Source of the DNA: Gammaproteobacteria bacterium
GTDB taxonomy: Bacteria > Pseudomonadota > Gammaproteobacteria > Pseudomonadales > Pseudohongiellaceae
Length of the DNA stretch: 44,271 bases
Assembly (NCBI GenBank): GCA_030831125.1
Contig: JAURLQ010000074.1
Coordinates: forward strand, 1-44,271
Reading direction: 5' to 3'
Shown: positions 14,807 to 23,500 of the stretch, in pieces
Numbering within the stretch: the stretch's first letter is position 1
How the letters are laid out: the number at the start of each line of letters is the position of its first letter
Position numbers and translations under genes: made by a program
The notes under the pieces: generated by a model
Database searches by the model: none
What the model was told of the DNA's origin: nothing
The model's input: the letters and a program-made list of their open reading frames with translations, nothing else

Positions 14807-15864
14807 GCAAGCTGGAGCTGTCAGTCTGCATAAAACGCGGCAATTTTTCACTGCAGGTCATGCACTCACTTCCTGCAAATGGCACTACGGCCATCTTTGG
14901 CAAGTCGGGCTGTGGTAAAACCAGCCTCTTGCGCGCCATCGCGGGACTGGACAGATACGAGAATACCAGTGTTGGTTTCAAGGGGACCATATGGCAGGAT
15001 CCAACGGTATTTGTTCCTGCCCACAAGCGCCGAACCGGATTTGTATTCCAGGATGACAATCTTTTGAGCCATTTATCGGCAATGGAAAACCTGCGTTTTG
15101 CAGCATGCCTGGCCAACACACCAGAAATGGTGCTGGAAAAAATCATCAGTCTTCTGGGGCTGCAAAACCTGCTGACACTTTTTCCTGCAGATCTTTCAGG
15201 TGGCCAGAAACAGAAAGTGGCAATAGCCCGTGCGCTTGTGAGCCAACCGCCGCTGCTGCTTTTCGATGAACCCCTTGCCGGGCTGGATCATGATTTCAGG
15301 CAAACGTTTATTCCACAGCTCAAGGCGCTGCTCGAACTTGAAAAAATTCCACTGCTCTATGTCAGTCATGCTACCGAGGAAGTTGCCCAGCTTGCCGATC
15401 ACCTGCTGCTGATCGAACAGGGCCAGACCACGGCAGGCCCGTTTTCTGCCATGCTGACCGATCCCGCATGCAGCCTTGCCAGCAGGGCAGATGCAGAATC
15501 GGTTATTGATGCCACAGTAACTGGATATGATCAGCAATACGGTTTGCTGACGCTGGAGTTCGCCGGAGGCAATATGCAGGTCAGTGGCAGGCAGATGGCA
15601 GCAGGCACGCCAGTCAGGGTCCGTATTCTGGCGCAGGATGTCAGCCTGACCATCGAGCACCAGCAGCAAACCAGCATCCTGAACATTTTCCCGGCCACCA
15701 TCAAAACGGTATTCGCCTGTTCAGATTCCCAGGATACCGTGCTGCTGGCACTTGAAGGGATTGAACTGTTGGCACGTATCACCCGCAAATCAAAAGCACT
15801 GCTGGGTTTGTCTGAAGGCATGTTGGTGTACGCCCAGATCAAGAGTGTGGCGGTACTGCAATAA
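14803..15864 (+). CDS. modC: Molybdate ABC transporter ATP-binding protein ModC
   Basis: 353 residues. The Walker A loop is GKSGCGKTSLL, the ABC signature LSGGQKQKVAIARAL, and Walker B LLLFDEPLAGLDHD, with the switch His in LLYVSHATEEV. The C-terminal third (about 230-353) is a TOBE/Mop-like domain, which in ModC can bind molybdate and inhibit transport. It powers ModB. The stop is 10 bp from the convergent stop of the 2OG oxygenase gene, and no intrinsic terminator separates them. Confidence 0.95.
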   Translation: MSKLELSVCIKRGNFSLQVMHSLPANGTTAIFGKSGCGKTSLLRAIAGLDRYENTSVGFKGTIWQDPTVFVPAHKRRTGFVFQDDNLLSHLSAMENLRFAACLANTPEMVLEKIISLLGLQNLLTLFPADLSGGQKQKVAIARALVSQPPLLLFDEPLAGLDHDFRQTFIPQLKALLELEKIPLLYVSHATEEVAQLADHLLLIEQGQTTAGPFSAMLTDPACSLASRADAESVIDATVTGYDQQYGLLTLEFAGGNMQVSGRQMAAGTPVRVRILAQDVSLTIEHQQQTSILNIFPATIKTVFACSDSQDTVLLALEGIELLARITRKSKALLGLSEGMLVYAQIKSVAVLQ

Positions 15865-15874
15865 TCACCAGAAA

Positions 15875-16525
15875 TCAGACAGGTCTTTTCCAGCCTTCAG
15901 GCGAGTTGACCCTGAACCAACCTGTCAGGCTGTAACGGCTACGCCCTGCAGGCAGTACTTCATGCGGAAACTGCTCGCTGAGAAACAGTACCAGCCTGTT
16001 ATGCTCTGGCAGAATCCGGGCAAGTTCAGTCGTTTCGTCCTGCCTGTACAGCACCAGTTGTCCACCGTCACTCTCCTGCCACCGGGGGTTCAGATACAGT
16101 ACTGTTGAAAGCACACGGTTGCGTTCTCCGACAAAGGCATCGCGGTGTGTTTTGTAGAACGCTCCCTCAAGATAGCGGGCAAACATGCATTCATAGTCGA
16201 ACAGGCCCAGGAACAGTTCGCGGTTGAGACAAGTCCGCAATTGTTCCATCAGATCAAGATATTGGCTTTGTGTCTCTGTTGTTCCCTTGAGCCACTGGAT
16301 GTCATCCGCACGGACTTCCGTTTCAGTCTGGTGCAGGCCCTCTCTGCCTGTACCAGCCGGTTTGTAAAGCGATTCCTCGTTGTGACGACTTTCCGTCAGC
16401 AGAGCCTCGGCCAGCTCTTCAGGCAAGGCATGATCGAACACGCCCCAACCCTTTTCAGTAAGCGCACAGGCAACCTGATCCGGCAGGTTGCCAAATAATG
16501 ATGATGACAAGGTTGAAATTTGCAT
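15875..16525 (-). CDS. 2-oxoglutarate/Fe(II) dioxygenase, prolyl-hydroxylase-like
   Basis: 216 residues from the ATG at 16525; a GTG two codons upstream is possible. The iron facial triad is H127-x-D129 (YKTHRDAF) and H188 (QFPHEVLP), with the 2OG-binding Arg in the segment SRYSLTGWFRVNSPEGW at about R197. GGQLVLY and LSTVLYLN complete the double-stranded beta-helix. The layout is that of the SM-20/PHD family. The bacterial member PPHD of Pseudomonas hydroxylates a proline in EF-Tu, and this may do the same. It lacks a signal peptide, unlike the four genes before it. It follows the ankyrin gene by 62 bp on the same strand. Confidence 0.85.
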   Translation of the reverse strand: MQISTLSSSLFGNLPDQVACALTEKGWGVFDHALPEELAEALLTESRHNEESLYKPAGTGREGLHQTETEVRADDIQWLKGTTETQSQYLDLMEQLRTCLNRELFLGLFDYECMFARYLEGAFYKTHRDAFVGERNRVLSTVLYLNPRWQESDGGQLVLYRQDETTELARILPEHNRLVLFLSEQFPHEVLPAGRSRYSLTGWFRVNSPEGWKRPV

Positions 16526-16587
16526 GAACACAATCCAGCAGCCTATGGACAGATGCAGATCTGTCCGTAAGCAACTGGTTCGGGTGT

Positions 16588-18093
16588 TCAGTTTCTGGAG
16601 AGGCTCCCCTTGAGGTTTTGAAGTAACTGCGCCATATCAGCCAGCGCTGCTGCAATGTCGGTGCTGATTTCGTCTCCTCTGCCGGTCCTTCCCATGGCGC
16701 GGTCGAGAGGCGTAAGACCTGCAGCGTCAACAGCAGCCAGATCGGCACCATTTTCTGCCAGAAATTGCACAACAGCTTTCCAGTCCTGTCTGGTAGCGGA
16801 ATGCAGTGGACTTTCTCCCCCGCGACCACCCTTGCTGTTGATATCAACACCGGCATCCATGAGCAGCCGGAGTCCGGCAATAACAGTTTCTTCTGATTTG
16901 TTGCGGTTGCGGGTTCCACCGTTGTTCATGAGTGCCACCAATGGATCAACATCATTGATGTTGGCCAGATCAACTCTCGCTCCATATTCAAGCAACAAGG
17001 TCATGGCATCGACATCGGCACCATAGGCAGCGCGCTGCAACGGGGAAGAACCGGTTGTCATGACACCATAATCTCCACCGCGGTCGTAGACGATTTCCCG
17101 GGCCGGGGGTGAAAGTTTCAATGCGTAGTCTGGTTCTGCACCACGTTCGAGCAGCATGCGTGCAATATCAAGACCGGTGGTTTCCTGAACTGGCGGCAAG
17201 TCGCCACGATTGCTGTTCGGCAGTATGTTCATATCAACTGCAGCATACAGCGGTGTACGTCCCCAGAAATCCCACTGGTTGACATCAGCTCCCCGTTCGA
17301 CAAGATATCTTGAAATATCAAAACGCATGTTGATCAATGCAAGCAGTAATGGAGAAACATTGTCCGGATCAGGCCTGTTGATATCCGCACCTGCATCAAG
17401 GAGTATCCTGACACATTCAAGACAGTCTTCCCTTACGGCATACAACAGCGCTGTAAAACCACCGGTCCACATGTCCTTGACCCGTGGTTCTGCAGTAATA
17501 CGTCTTTCCCAGTCGCGGTCTATTGCACGATAGTCAACATCGGCACCCTGCTCTATCAACAGTTCCAGCATTTGCGGATGTTTGCGTGCTGCGGCCCACA
17601 TCAGGGCTGTTTGCCCACCCCAGCCTTCTACTGCATTGACATCAGCGCCATGCGACAACAGCAAGGTTGCCGCTTCAGGATTGCCGGTTCTCGCTACAGC
17701 CATGAGCGCGGTCTGTCCTTCAGGATTGGGTGATTCCACATCGGCACCGGCATCCAGCAACAATTCCAGTATCCGGGTGTTGGCCACCGTGGCTGCTTCC
17801 ATCATGGGTGAAGAACCATAGTCGTTACGGGTATCCGGATCGGCTTCTGCACGAAGCAGTCTTTCCACCAGCTCCACATTGCCCCAGTAAACAGCCCAAT
17901 GCAGGGCACTGGTGCCATCTGCGGACAGTGCATTGGCATCTGCCCCGGCAGTCACCAAGGCCATTGCGCCGTCAAAATCCTGTTCCTCTACCAGTTGCGG
18001 CAGACTTTGCGAAAACACAGGAACAGACAACAGCAAACAGCCTGAAGTCAGCAGGGCTGTACTGAATTTCAACAACGTGGTTGGTTTATGCAT
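16588..18093 (-). CDS. Exported ankyrin-repeat protein
   Basis: 501 residues. A signal peptide (about 1-28, ending PVFSQS) is followed by roughly 11 ankyrin repeats to the C-terminus. Good copies contain TSALHWAVYWGNVELVERLL, QTALMAVARTGNPEAATLLL and ESPLHSATRQDWKAVVQFLA, most ending in the G-AD(V/I)N turn. Repeats 5 and 8 carry long inserts (for example DRDWERRITAEPRVKDMWTGG), and repeat 10 a shorter one. Ankyrin arrays bind partner proteins. The signal peptide puts this one in the periplasm, which is less common than cytoplasmic arrays. It starts 14 bp after the DUF1552 stop, so it is almost surely co-expressed with that gene and the DUF1592 gene. Confidence 0.9.
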   Translation of the reverse strand: MHKPTTLLKFSTALLTSGCLLLSVPVFSQSLPQLVEEQDFDGAMALVTAGADANALSADGTSALHWAVYWGNVELVERLLRAEADPDTRNDYGSSPMMEAATVANTRILELLLDAGADVESPNPEGQTALMAVARTGNPEAATLLLSHGADVNAVEGWGGQTALMWAAARKHPQMLELLIEQGADVDYRAIDRDWERRITAEPRVKDMWTGGFTALLYAVREDCLECVRILLDAGADINRPDPDNVSPLLLALINMRFDISRYLVERGADVNQWDFWGRTPLYAAVDMNILPNSNRGDLPPVQETTGLDIARMLLERGAEPDYALKLSPPAREIVYDRGGDYGVMTTGSSPLQRAAYGADVDAMTLLLEYGARVDLANINDVDPLVALMNNGGTRNRNKSEETVIAGLRLLMDAGVDINSKGGRGGESPLHSATRQDWKAVVQFLAENGADLAAVDAAGLTPLDRAMGRTGRGDEISTDIAAALADMAQLLQNLKGSLSRN

Positions 18094-18107
18094 ACCCGGA
18101 AAGATCC

Positions 18108-19388
18108 TCAGACGCCAGCCAGCAGGCCTGTACTGTCGCCCAGGTGATCAACAGGCACATTGGCCTTGTCGAGCATGGTCAGCATCAGGTTGGCATGGGG
18201 AGTGTCCTGGGCAAACTGCAGATGCTGCCCACCCTTGAGCCTGCCATCACCCTTGCCGAGTATCACTGCCGGGAGGGGATCGTTGTTGTGCAGGTTGCTG
18301 TTGGCCATACCGCTGCCATACAGGATCATCGAGTGATCCAGTATGGAACCATCTCCATCAGGCATTCCGGAAAGCGTTTTCACGAATTTGGCAAAAGCAG
18401 ACAGGTACCAGGTTTGTACACGTGTCAGGCGCTCTAGTTTGGCCGGGTCGTTCTGGTGATGGGAAAGCGGATGGAATGCGTCGGCAATGCCGATGTGATT
18501 GTAGGTACGCATGCTCACTTCACGGTCGCTCATGAACGTAATTACACGAGTCAGGTCTGCCTGATAAGCCAGGGCCATGAGGCTGTACATCAGGTCAAGA
18601 TGCGCCGGAAAGGTATTCGGCGTGCCTACAGGCGCATCAGGAATGTTGATATTGGACATATCCTGCTCTGCCAGTTTCTGCATTTGCAGTTCTATATCCC
18701 TTACAGAGTCGAGGTACTCGCTCATCATGACACGGTCGGATGCACCCAGTTCCCTGTTGAGACTTGCAGCATCTGCCATTACATAATCAAGAAGGCTGTT
18801 GGTTTCAGCTGCGATGTCGGCTCTTTCTTCATTCGTATCACCCTGCCCGAACAAACGGTAATACAGTTTGCGGGGATTGGCCTCCATTGGCAGTGGCTGT
18901 GTTGGTGTCTTGAAGGCAATGGTAGAAGAGAAACTGCCGGAAGCGCCATCCACTGTGGAAACCTCCAGTGAAGGAAAAGGTGTGTTCTGCCCCAGCATCT
19001 GTGCTGCAAGCTGGTCACAGGAAATACCATCTGCAGGATTGCCATTGCCGTCAGGAGATACACAACGCAGCCAGGTGCCTGCCTTGATGGCGTGTGGATC
19101 GGAACTTTCGCCGGGCCTGTTGCGCAAACCGCTGATAATGGTCATCTGCTCGCGCAGGTCGGCCAGTGGAGTGAGTATAGGCGACATGTCGAAACTACTG
19201 CCGGTTGCAGTCGGAGACCAGTTGTCAGCCACTGCCCCATGCGGCACATAAACAAAACCCATGCGCAGTTTTGCAGCTTCCTGGGCAGTGGCCGCTGGAA
19301 TCATGGCATCAAGCAGCGGCAGTGCAATACTGGCGCCAGCGCCCCTGAGTACATGTCTTCTTGAAAGATGTTTCTTTGTAATGAACAT
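18108..19388 (-). CDS. DUF1552 family protein, Tat-exported
   Basis: 426 residues. The N-terminus LSRRHVLRGAGASIALPLLD is a twin-arginine signal (SRRHVLR), so the protein is exported folded, often a sign of a bound cofactor. The body follows the DUF1552 pattern: FVYVPHGAVADNWSPTATG, LTPLADLREQMTIISGL, and the family hallmark HPLSHH at residues 306-311 (HxxSHH). DUF1552 proteins have no established function. They recur beside DUF1592-type proteins in Planctomycetes and some proteobacteria. Here it lies 38 bp after the DUF1592 gene and 14 bp before the ankyrin gene. Confidence 0.88.
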   Translation of the reverse strand: MFITKKHLSRRHVLRGAGASIALPLLDAMIPAATAQEAAKLRMGFVYVPHGAVADNWSPTATGSSFDMSPILTPLADLREQMTIISGLRNRPGESSDPHAIKAGTWLRCVSPDGNGNPADGISCDQLAAQMLGQNTPFPSLEVSTVDGASGSFSSTIAFKTPTQPLPMEANPRKLYYRLFGQGDTNEERADIAAETNSLLDYVMADAASLNRELGASDRVMMSEYLDSVRDIELQMQKLAEQDMSNINIPDAPVGTPNTFPAHLDLMYSLMALAYQADLTRVITFMSDREVSMRTYNHIGIADAFHPLSHHQNDPAKLERLTRVQTWYLSAFAKFVKTLSGMPDGDGSILDHSMILYGSGMANSNLHNNDPLPAVILGKGDGRLKGGQHLQFAQDTPHANLMLTMLDKANVPVDHLGDSTGLLAGV

Positions 19389-19426
19389 GGGTCTTCCCCC
19401 TGACTCGTTATCCGCGTCGTCTTGTC

Positions 19427-21931
19427 TTACTGTGCTGCCACAGTTGCGAGTGATTGTTCGTTTTGTCCTGCTTCAGGAGCCTGCACATACATGAACTGTT
19501 CGCTGTTCACGATACTGGCGACAATATCAAAAAATCGATAGTCATTCTTTGCAGATTCCTTCACAGCACGGCGCACCAGTGGCATGTCGAGGGCTTCAAC
19601 AGGTCTGCCCAGAGCATAAAGAAGAAGGCTTTCAGTCAGATTTTCAACAAACAATTGTGGGCGTTCCATAATGGAATCGCGCAGGTCATTGATGCCATGG
19701 ATAAGACTTCCGTCCGGCAGAACACCATTGGTATCAACCTGTGCACCAACAAATCTGTCTATGGTCCTTGCCCTGCCCACAGCATCGAATCCTTCAAGTG
19801 CGAAACCCATCGGGTCAATGAATCCATGACAGCCGGCACAACTCGGATTATTCCTGTGTACAGCAAGTCGTTCACGCACTGTCAGCGCTTTCTGTCCTGG
19901 CTTGTTCTCCACCAATGCTTCGACATTGGGTGGTGGCAGCGGAGGGGGTGTGCCAAGGATGTATTCCAGTACATAGGCGCCTCGCAAAACCGGAGAGGTC
20001 CTGTCCGGATAGGAAGATGCCATTAGCAATCCTCCCTTGCCCAGTAAACCATGACGTCTTTCGTCTTCCAGAATTACCTTGCGGAAGGCATCGCCTTTTA
20101 CACTCTCATTGCCATAGTGCAATGCCAGTCTTTCATTGAGATAGCTGTAATCGGCAGTCAGCAATTCTGTAACAGGCTTGTTGTTCAGGAATACATCATT
20201 GCTCAATAGCTGCAGTTCCTTGCGGAAGAGATCCCGAATGCCACGATCCACATCGCGGAACAGTGCCGGGTCAGGATCGATTTCGTCAAGCTTGGCCATG
20301 TTCAGCCACTGCGTTGCAAAATTCGACGCCAGCGTTTCTGCTCGCGGGTCTTCCAGCATGCGCCGGACCTGGGCTGTCAGTACTTCTTCATTTCCCAGGC
20401 TGCCGTTTTCGGCAAGTGTCAGCAGCTCGTCATCGGGAATGCTGCTCCACAGGAAAAATGACAGGCGTGATGCAAGTTCAAGTCCACTGAGGGCATGGAT
20501 GGAGCCCGGCTCGGCATATTCGGGCACCGATTCAACCCGGTACAGGAATTTGGGGCTGGCAATCACTGCCGTAAGTGCATAGCGCACACCCAATTCAAAA
20601 CCGCGTTCAGCCTGGTTGGTGTCGTAAATATTCATCAAGCGCGCCATGTCTGTGTCGGCAACCGGCCCCCTGTATGCCAGACGGGCTATACGCCCGATGA
20701 TTTCTTCGGCACAGGTTCGTTCTTCAATTGCAGCCTGTGGATAACAGGTAAAAATCCTGTCTCTGGCTGGTGTGCTGCTCAATCCGGCCGGATTGTAGGG
20801 GCCCAACAGTTCTATACTGTTCAGGGAGATGACATTTTGAGCGCCACCCGGCGTCATGGAATGCAGCGTGCCTTCGAACTCGGCAAAGGAACGATGCACA
20901 AATGTTACTGCCAGTTTGTGTGGTCCGGCAGTGGCACTGAAACGGATGTTCTTGATACGTGAGTTGATTTCATCAACAGCGGGATCGCCGGTCTGGTCAA
21001 TATATTCCAGATCCTCACCGCCCCCGATATCCAGTTCGAAAAAGCGCTCGCCATCGAGAGTCGCAATCAGGGTATGGGTAAATTCCTGGTTGAAGCCCCA
21101 AAGTGCCTGCACCAGATTGCCGATATTCAGCACATATTCGCCATCGGCGGGAAAATAATGTTCTACCAGCAGCCCTCCCCGTGTACCAAGCGGAAGTCCC
21201 GCAATATGTCGCTGCTGATTGCCGCTTGCACGATAGGTGGTGCCTCCCGCCCTTGGCTCCGGATTACCGATGGCCTGTGACACCACAACACGGGCGGCTG
21301 TCAGTGACTGATCCAGAAAAGAAGGAGAAACACGCAGGGCCTCGGCTATATTGTCAAAACCTTCCACTGAGGCATCAGCAGGCAACAATGATGATGCATC
21401 AACCTCGATACCAAAGAGATCACGCACGGCATTGGCGTATTCCTTGCGATTGACTCTGTGCAAGCCAACACGACCGGCATGAGGCTGCAGAGTTGCAGCA
21501 TGATCAAGATAGGATTCCACCCACGAGATAAATCTGTCGGTTTCCTCATTATCAGGACGGGGCTGACCGGCGGGTGGCATCATCCTGCCCTGCAGTTTGT
21601 TTATGACCTTTTCCCAAACTGCAACATCGTCAGCTATTTCTTCGGGCGCAATCAGATCAAAGGCAAGGCTGCCGGCCCAGTCGGTGGCGTTGTGGCAGTC
21701 CATGCAGTTGTCGCCAAGAAACGCGAACTGACGATCGGCTTCGCGCATGCCATCAAAGCTTGCAGCCACCTGCTGCGCATGCTCCGACGCTGCACCCTGT
21801 ACCCATGAAGCGCACACAGCGGAGCAGACAAACGCCATTGCTGTCCTGGGGATTCCTGTTTGTAGTTTGCGTCTTTTCATCATTCTGTTTTGTACCGGAA
21901 TACTGCTTCGAACCTCTAACCTCTGACTCAT
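19427..21931 (-). CDS. DUF1592/DUF1588-type multi-domain protein with cytochrome-like CXXCH motifs
   Basis: 834 residues from the ATG at 21931. A start at the MMKRRK pair (about 21883) gives a more standard signal peptide (AMAFVCSAVCASWVQGAAS); no clear ribosome site decides. Domains in order: a cytochrome-c-like head with CMDCH (C76, C79, H80) and MMPPAG; DUF1587 (GLHRVNRKEYANAVRDLFGI); a beta domain resembling a carbohydrate-binding module (about 240-370); DUF1595 (RIARLAYRGPV); DUF1592 (GVRYALTAVIASPKFLYRVE); DUF1588 with a second CXXCH (CAGCHGFIDPMGFALEGFDA); DUF1585 at the C-terminus. Covalent haem would need the Ccm system encoded 4 kb away. Function is unknown; a periplasmic redox enzyme or polymer-active protein is plausible. 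Confidence 0.88.
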   Translation of the reverse strand: MSQRLEVRSSIPVQNRMMKRRKLQTGIPRTAMAFVCSAVCASWVQGAASEHAQQVAASFDGMREADRQFAFLGDNCMDCHNATDWAGSLAFDLIAPEEIADDVAVWEKVINKLQGRMMPPAGQPRPDNEETDRFISWVESYLDHAATLQPHAGRVGLHRVNRKEYANAVRDLFGIEVDASSLLPADASVEGFDNIAEALRVSPSFLDQSLTAARVVVSQAIGNPEPRAGGTTYRASGNQQRHIAGLPLGTRGGLLVEHYFPADGEYVLNIGNLVQALWGFNQEFTHTLIATLDGERFFELDIGGGEDLEYIDQTGDPAVDEINSRIKNIRFSATAGPHKLAVTFVHRSFAEFEGTLHSMTPGGAQNVISLNSIELLGPYNPAGLSSTPARDRIFTCYPQAAIEERTCAEEIIGRIARLAYRGPVADTDMARLMNIYDTNQAERGFELGVRYALTAVIASPKFLYRVESVPEYAEPGSIHALSGLELASRLSFFLWSSIPDDELLTLAENGSLGNEEVLTAQVRRMLEDPRAETLASNFATQWLNMAKLDEIDPDPALFRDVDRGIRDLFRKELQLLSNDVFLNNKPVTELLTADYSYLNERLALHYGNESVKGDAFRKVILEDERRHGLLGKGGLLMASSYPDRTSPVLRGAYVLEYILGTPPPLPPPNVEALVENKPGQKALTVRERLAVHRNNPSCAGCHGFIDPMGFALEGFDAVGRARTIDRFVGAQVDTNGVLPDGSLIHGINDLRDSIMERPQLFVENLTESLLLYALGRPVEALDMPLVRRAVKESAKNDYRFFDIVASIVNSEQFMYVQAPEAGQNEQSLATVAAQ

Positions 21932-21940
21932 GGCTTCCAG

Positions 21941-22861
21941 TCAGTACATCGTCCCTACATGTCGACTGTCGCGCAGATGTCCGTAGAAACTGCGATGCCC
22001 CTGCCTGACAAATTCTGAAGGATCGCCCCACTCGGGTTTCAGGCCTGTGGCCGGATTGGCAAGCACGGCTTCTTCTGCACTCAGTGCCTTGCGGAAAAGT
22101 GTGACCATTTCCGCAGCAAGACTCTGGTACGTGGATTTCTGTGCTTCGAAGGCAGTCTTGTCGAGCACAGGGCCACTGCCAGGGACTACTCGTGTCTGTT
22201 CATCCACCAGTGCTGCAAGCGTGTCGTAGGCATCGGACAAACCACCGATGAAGCCGTTGGTGGTTTCATCCACGGTGCTCCAGCCATCACTGATTACTGC
22301 CCCGCCGGTAAACAGCACCTGCTGCCCGGGGAAATGCACGTAAATGTCGCCATCGGTATGTGCCTGCAACAGGTAGCCCAGTTCGATACTGCCTTCATGG
22401 AAGGGAATGCTGTAATCGGTAAAAAAATATGTCTTGGGCAAGGCATCACCCCGGAGAGGGGTATGCAGTATTTCCTCACCGCGTTTGCGGATGGTTGCAC
22501 CAAGCCATTGGCGGGTGTTGGCATGGGCAACGATTTCAACACCGGCGTCACCCAGGATCTGGTTGAGCCCGGCAGAGTCAGGATGCCAGTGGGTGTGAAT
22601 GAGCTGTTTGATGTGCTGCTGTCCGGTCAGTTCACGGACAAAATCCAGATACTCACCGGCAAATTCTGCAGGTACACCTTCGATCAGTACAAGGCCGTCG
22701 GTATCTTCTGCCACCAGCGTATTGCCTGATGGCCCGGTAACCAGTTGCAGGTGGTCTGCCAGCTCAGTGGCGGAGAAGTTTTCACTGGCATGCACAAGCG
22801 AGGTCGTGATCATCAAAATCACAACTGCCAACAAGTTTTTCAGCAACTGTCTGAATCTCAT
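21941..22861 (-). CDS. Exported metallo-beta-lactamase-fold protein with a reduced metal site
   Basis: 306 residues with an N-terminal signal (LLAVVILMITTSLVHA) and AAGAG at ribosome-site distance on the minus strand. The MBL fold is clear (GNTLVAEDTDGLVLIEG, QLIHTHWHPDSAG, AHTDGDIYVHFPGQQVLFTG). Several canonical ligands are replaced: the HxHxDH motif is H91-W-H93-P-D95-S96, the bridging Asp after FTG is Gly187, and the last His (PGHGP) is Ser229. H91, H93, D95 and H168 remain, which could hold one metal ion. Similar exported MBL proteins occur in quinoprotein-related gene sets, but none of those partners is here. It is first in the run MBL-DUF1592-DUF1552-ankyrin-2OG oxygenase, 9 bp before the DUF1592 gene. 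Confidence 0.85.
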   Translation of the reverse strand: MRFRQLLKNLLAVVILMITTSLVHASENFSATELADHLQLVTGPSGNTLVAEDTDGLVLIEGVPAEFAGEYLDFVRELTGQQHIKQLIHTHWHPDSAGLNQILGDAGVEIVAHANTRQWLGATIRKRGEEILHTPLRGDALPKTYFFTDYSIPFHEGSIELGYLLQAHTDGDIYVHFPGQQVLFTGGAVISDGWSTVDETTNGFIGGLSDAYDTLAALVDEQTRVVPGSGPVLDKTAFEAQKSTYQSLAAEMVTLFRKALSAEEAVLANPATGLKPEWGDPSEFVRQGHRSFYGHLRDSRHVGTMY

Positions 22862-23061
22862 GAAAGCCTCTTTTTCAATGTCGATATTGTGGCTTTTTCT
22901 ATATTTATCAAGCCGGTAACACCCCTTTCCGACTCGCTCAGGTTAACACTATCCTGCTTTGGGCAACAGCCTGACAAGGCTTTCATGCAGGATTCACCAA
23001 ATCTCCCTTTTTGGGAATTGCTGCTAGATTCAAGGCTTTCGTTCACTTGATTGGTGGAGAT

Positions 23062-23225
23062 GCTGAATACAACCAGCACTTGCAAGCCCCTGAACCTCCG
23101 CTTTGGGCACGCCGGCGCTGCGGAACTCCCCCTTGCAGGGCTCAGACAGTCCTCGCTTCTCCCGGCTTGCCTCGAAGCGGGAATACGTTCAGTTCACGGG
23201 CTTGCAAGTACTGGTTGTATTCAGC
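23062..23225. repeat. Large imperfect palindrome B (34-bp arms, 2 mismatches)
   Basis: The arm at 23062-23095 (starting GCTGAATACAACCAG) matches the reverse complement of 23192-23225 (ending CTGGTTGTATTCAGC) with two mismatches in 34. The 96-bp interior contains GCGCTGCGG at 23115-23123 and TCCTCGCTT at 23150-23158, a core that recurs inverted in the next element. It lies in the 639-bp gap between the MFS and MBL genes, where no gene was found. Confidence 0.8.
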
Positions 23226-23290
23226 AGGGAATGCCAGTGGCAGATTCAGACAAGACCTCAAAAAAGACACGATGCCGGATAGCCGAGGAG

Positions 23291-23430
23291 CCGGATTTGT
23301 TTGCCGACCATAAAGGTCACGTCCTGAAGGCGTACTTGCGCAGGGAAAGCGAGGAGCGCAAGGCCTCTGGCCGTCCGCACCGCAGCGCTGCGAAAGTACG
23401 GTTGCAGTGACCGGGAGGCAAACAAACCGG
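23291..23430. repeat. Large imperfect palindrome C
   Basis: Nested complementary blocks span the element: CCGG(A)TTTGTTTGCC at 23291-23305 with GGCAAACAAACCGG at 23417-23430; GGTCAC at 23315 with GTGACC at 23407; CGTACTT(g)CGCAG with CTGCG(a)AAGTACG. The core reads AAGCGAGGA (23347-23355), 24 bases, CCGCAGCGC (23380-23388). Element B carries the same two 9-mers on the other strand, 26 bases apart. Arms differ while the core is kept, as in repeat families with a conserved centre. Confidence 0.7.
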
Positions 23431-23500
23431 AGCCGAGGTGTCCAGCACTTCAATTTCGTTCCTTCAAAAGTTTCATCCAATAATCACTATGACACTGAAC

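Noticed and set aside
22915-22921. GGTAACA upstream of the MBL gene as another member of the heptamer array
   Set aside because: It is a single copy without a partner, which is expected by chance in a window of this length.
23051-23410. Open frame of 119 codons in the gap between the MFS and MBL genes
   Set aside because: It runs through both palindromes, has no ribosome site and no recognisable protein pattern; the sequence is explained by the repeats.
23062-23430. Integron attC sites or a retron msr-msd RNA
   Set aside because: The palindromes lack the attC end motifs (GTTRRRY/RYYYAAC), and there is no integrase, cassette array or reverse transcriptase gene in the window.
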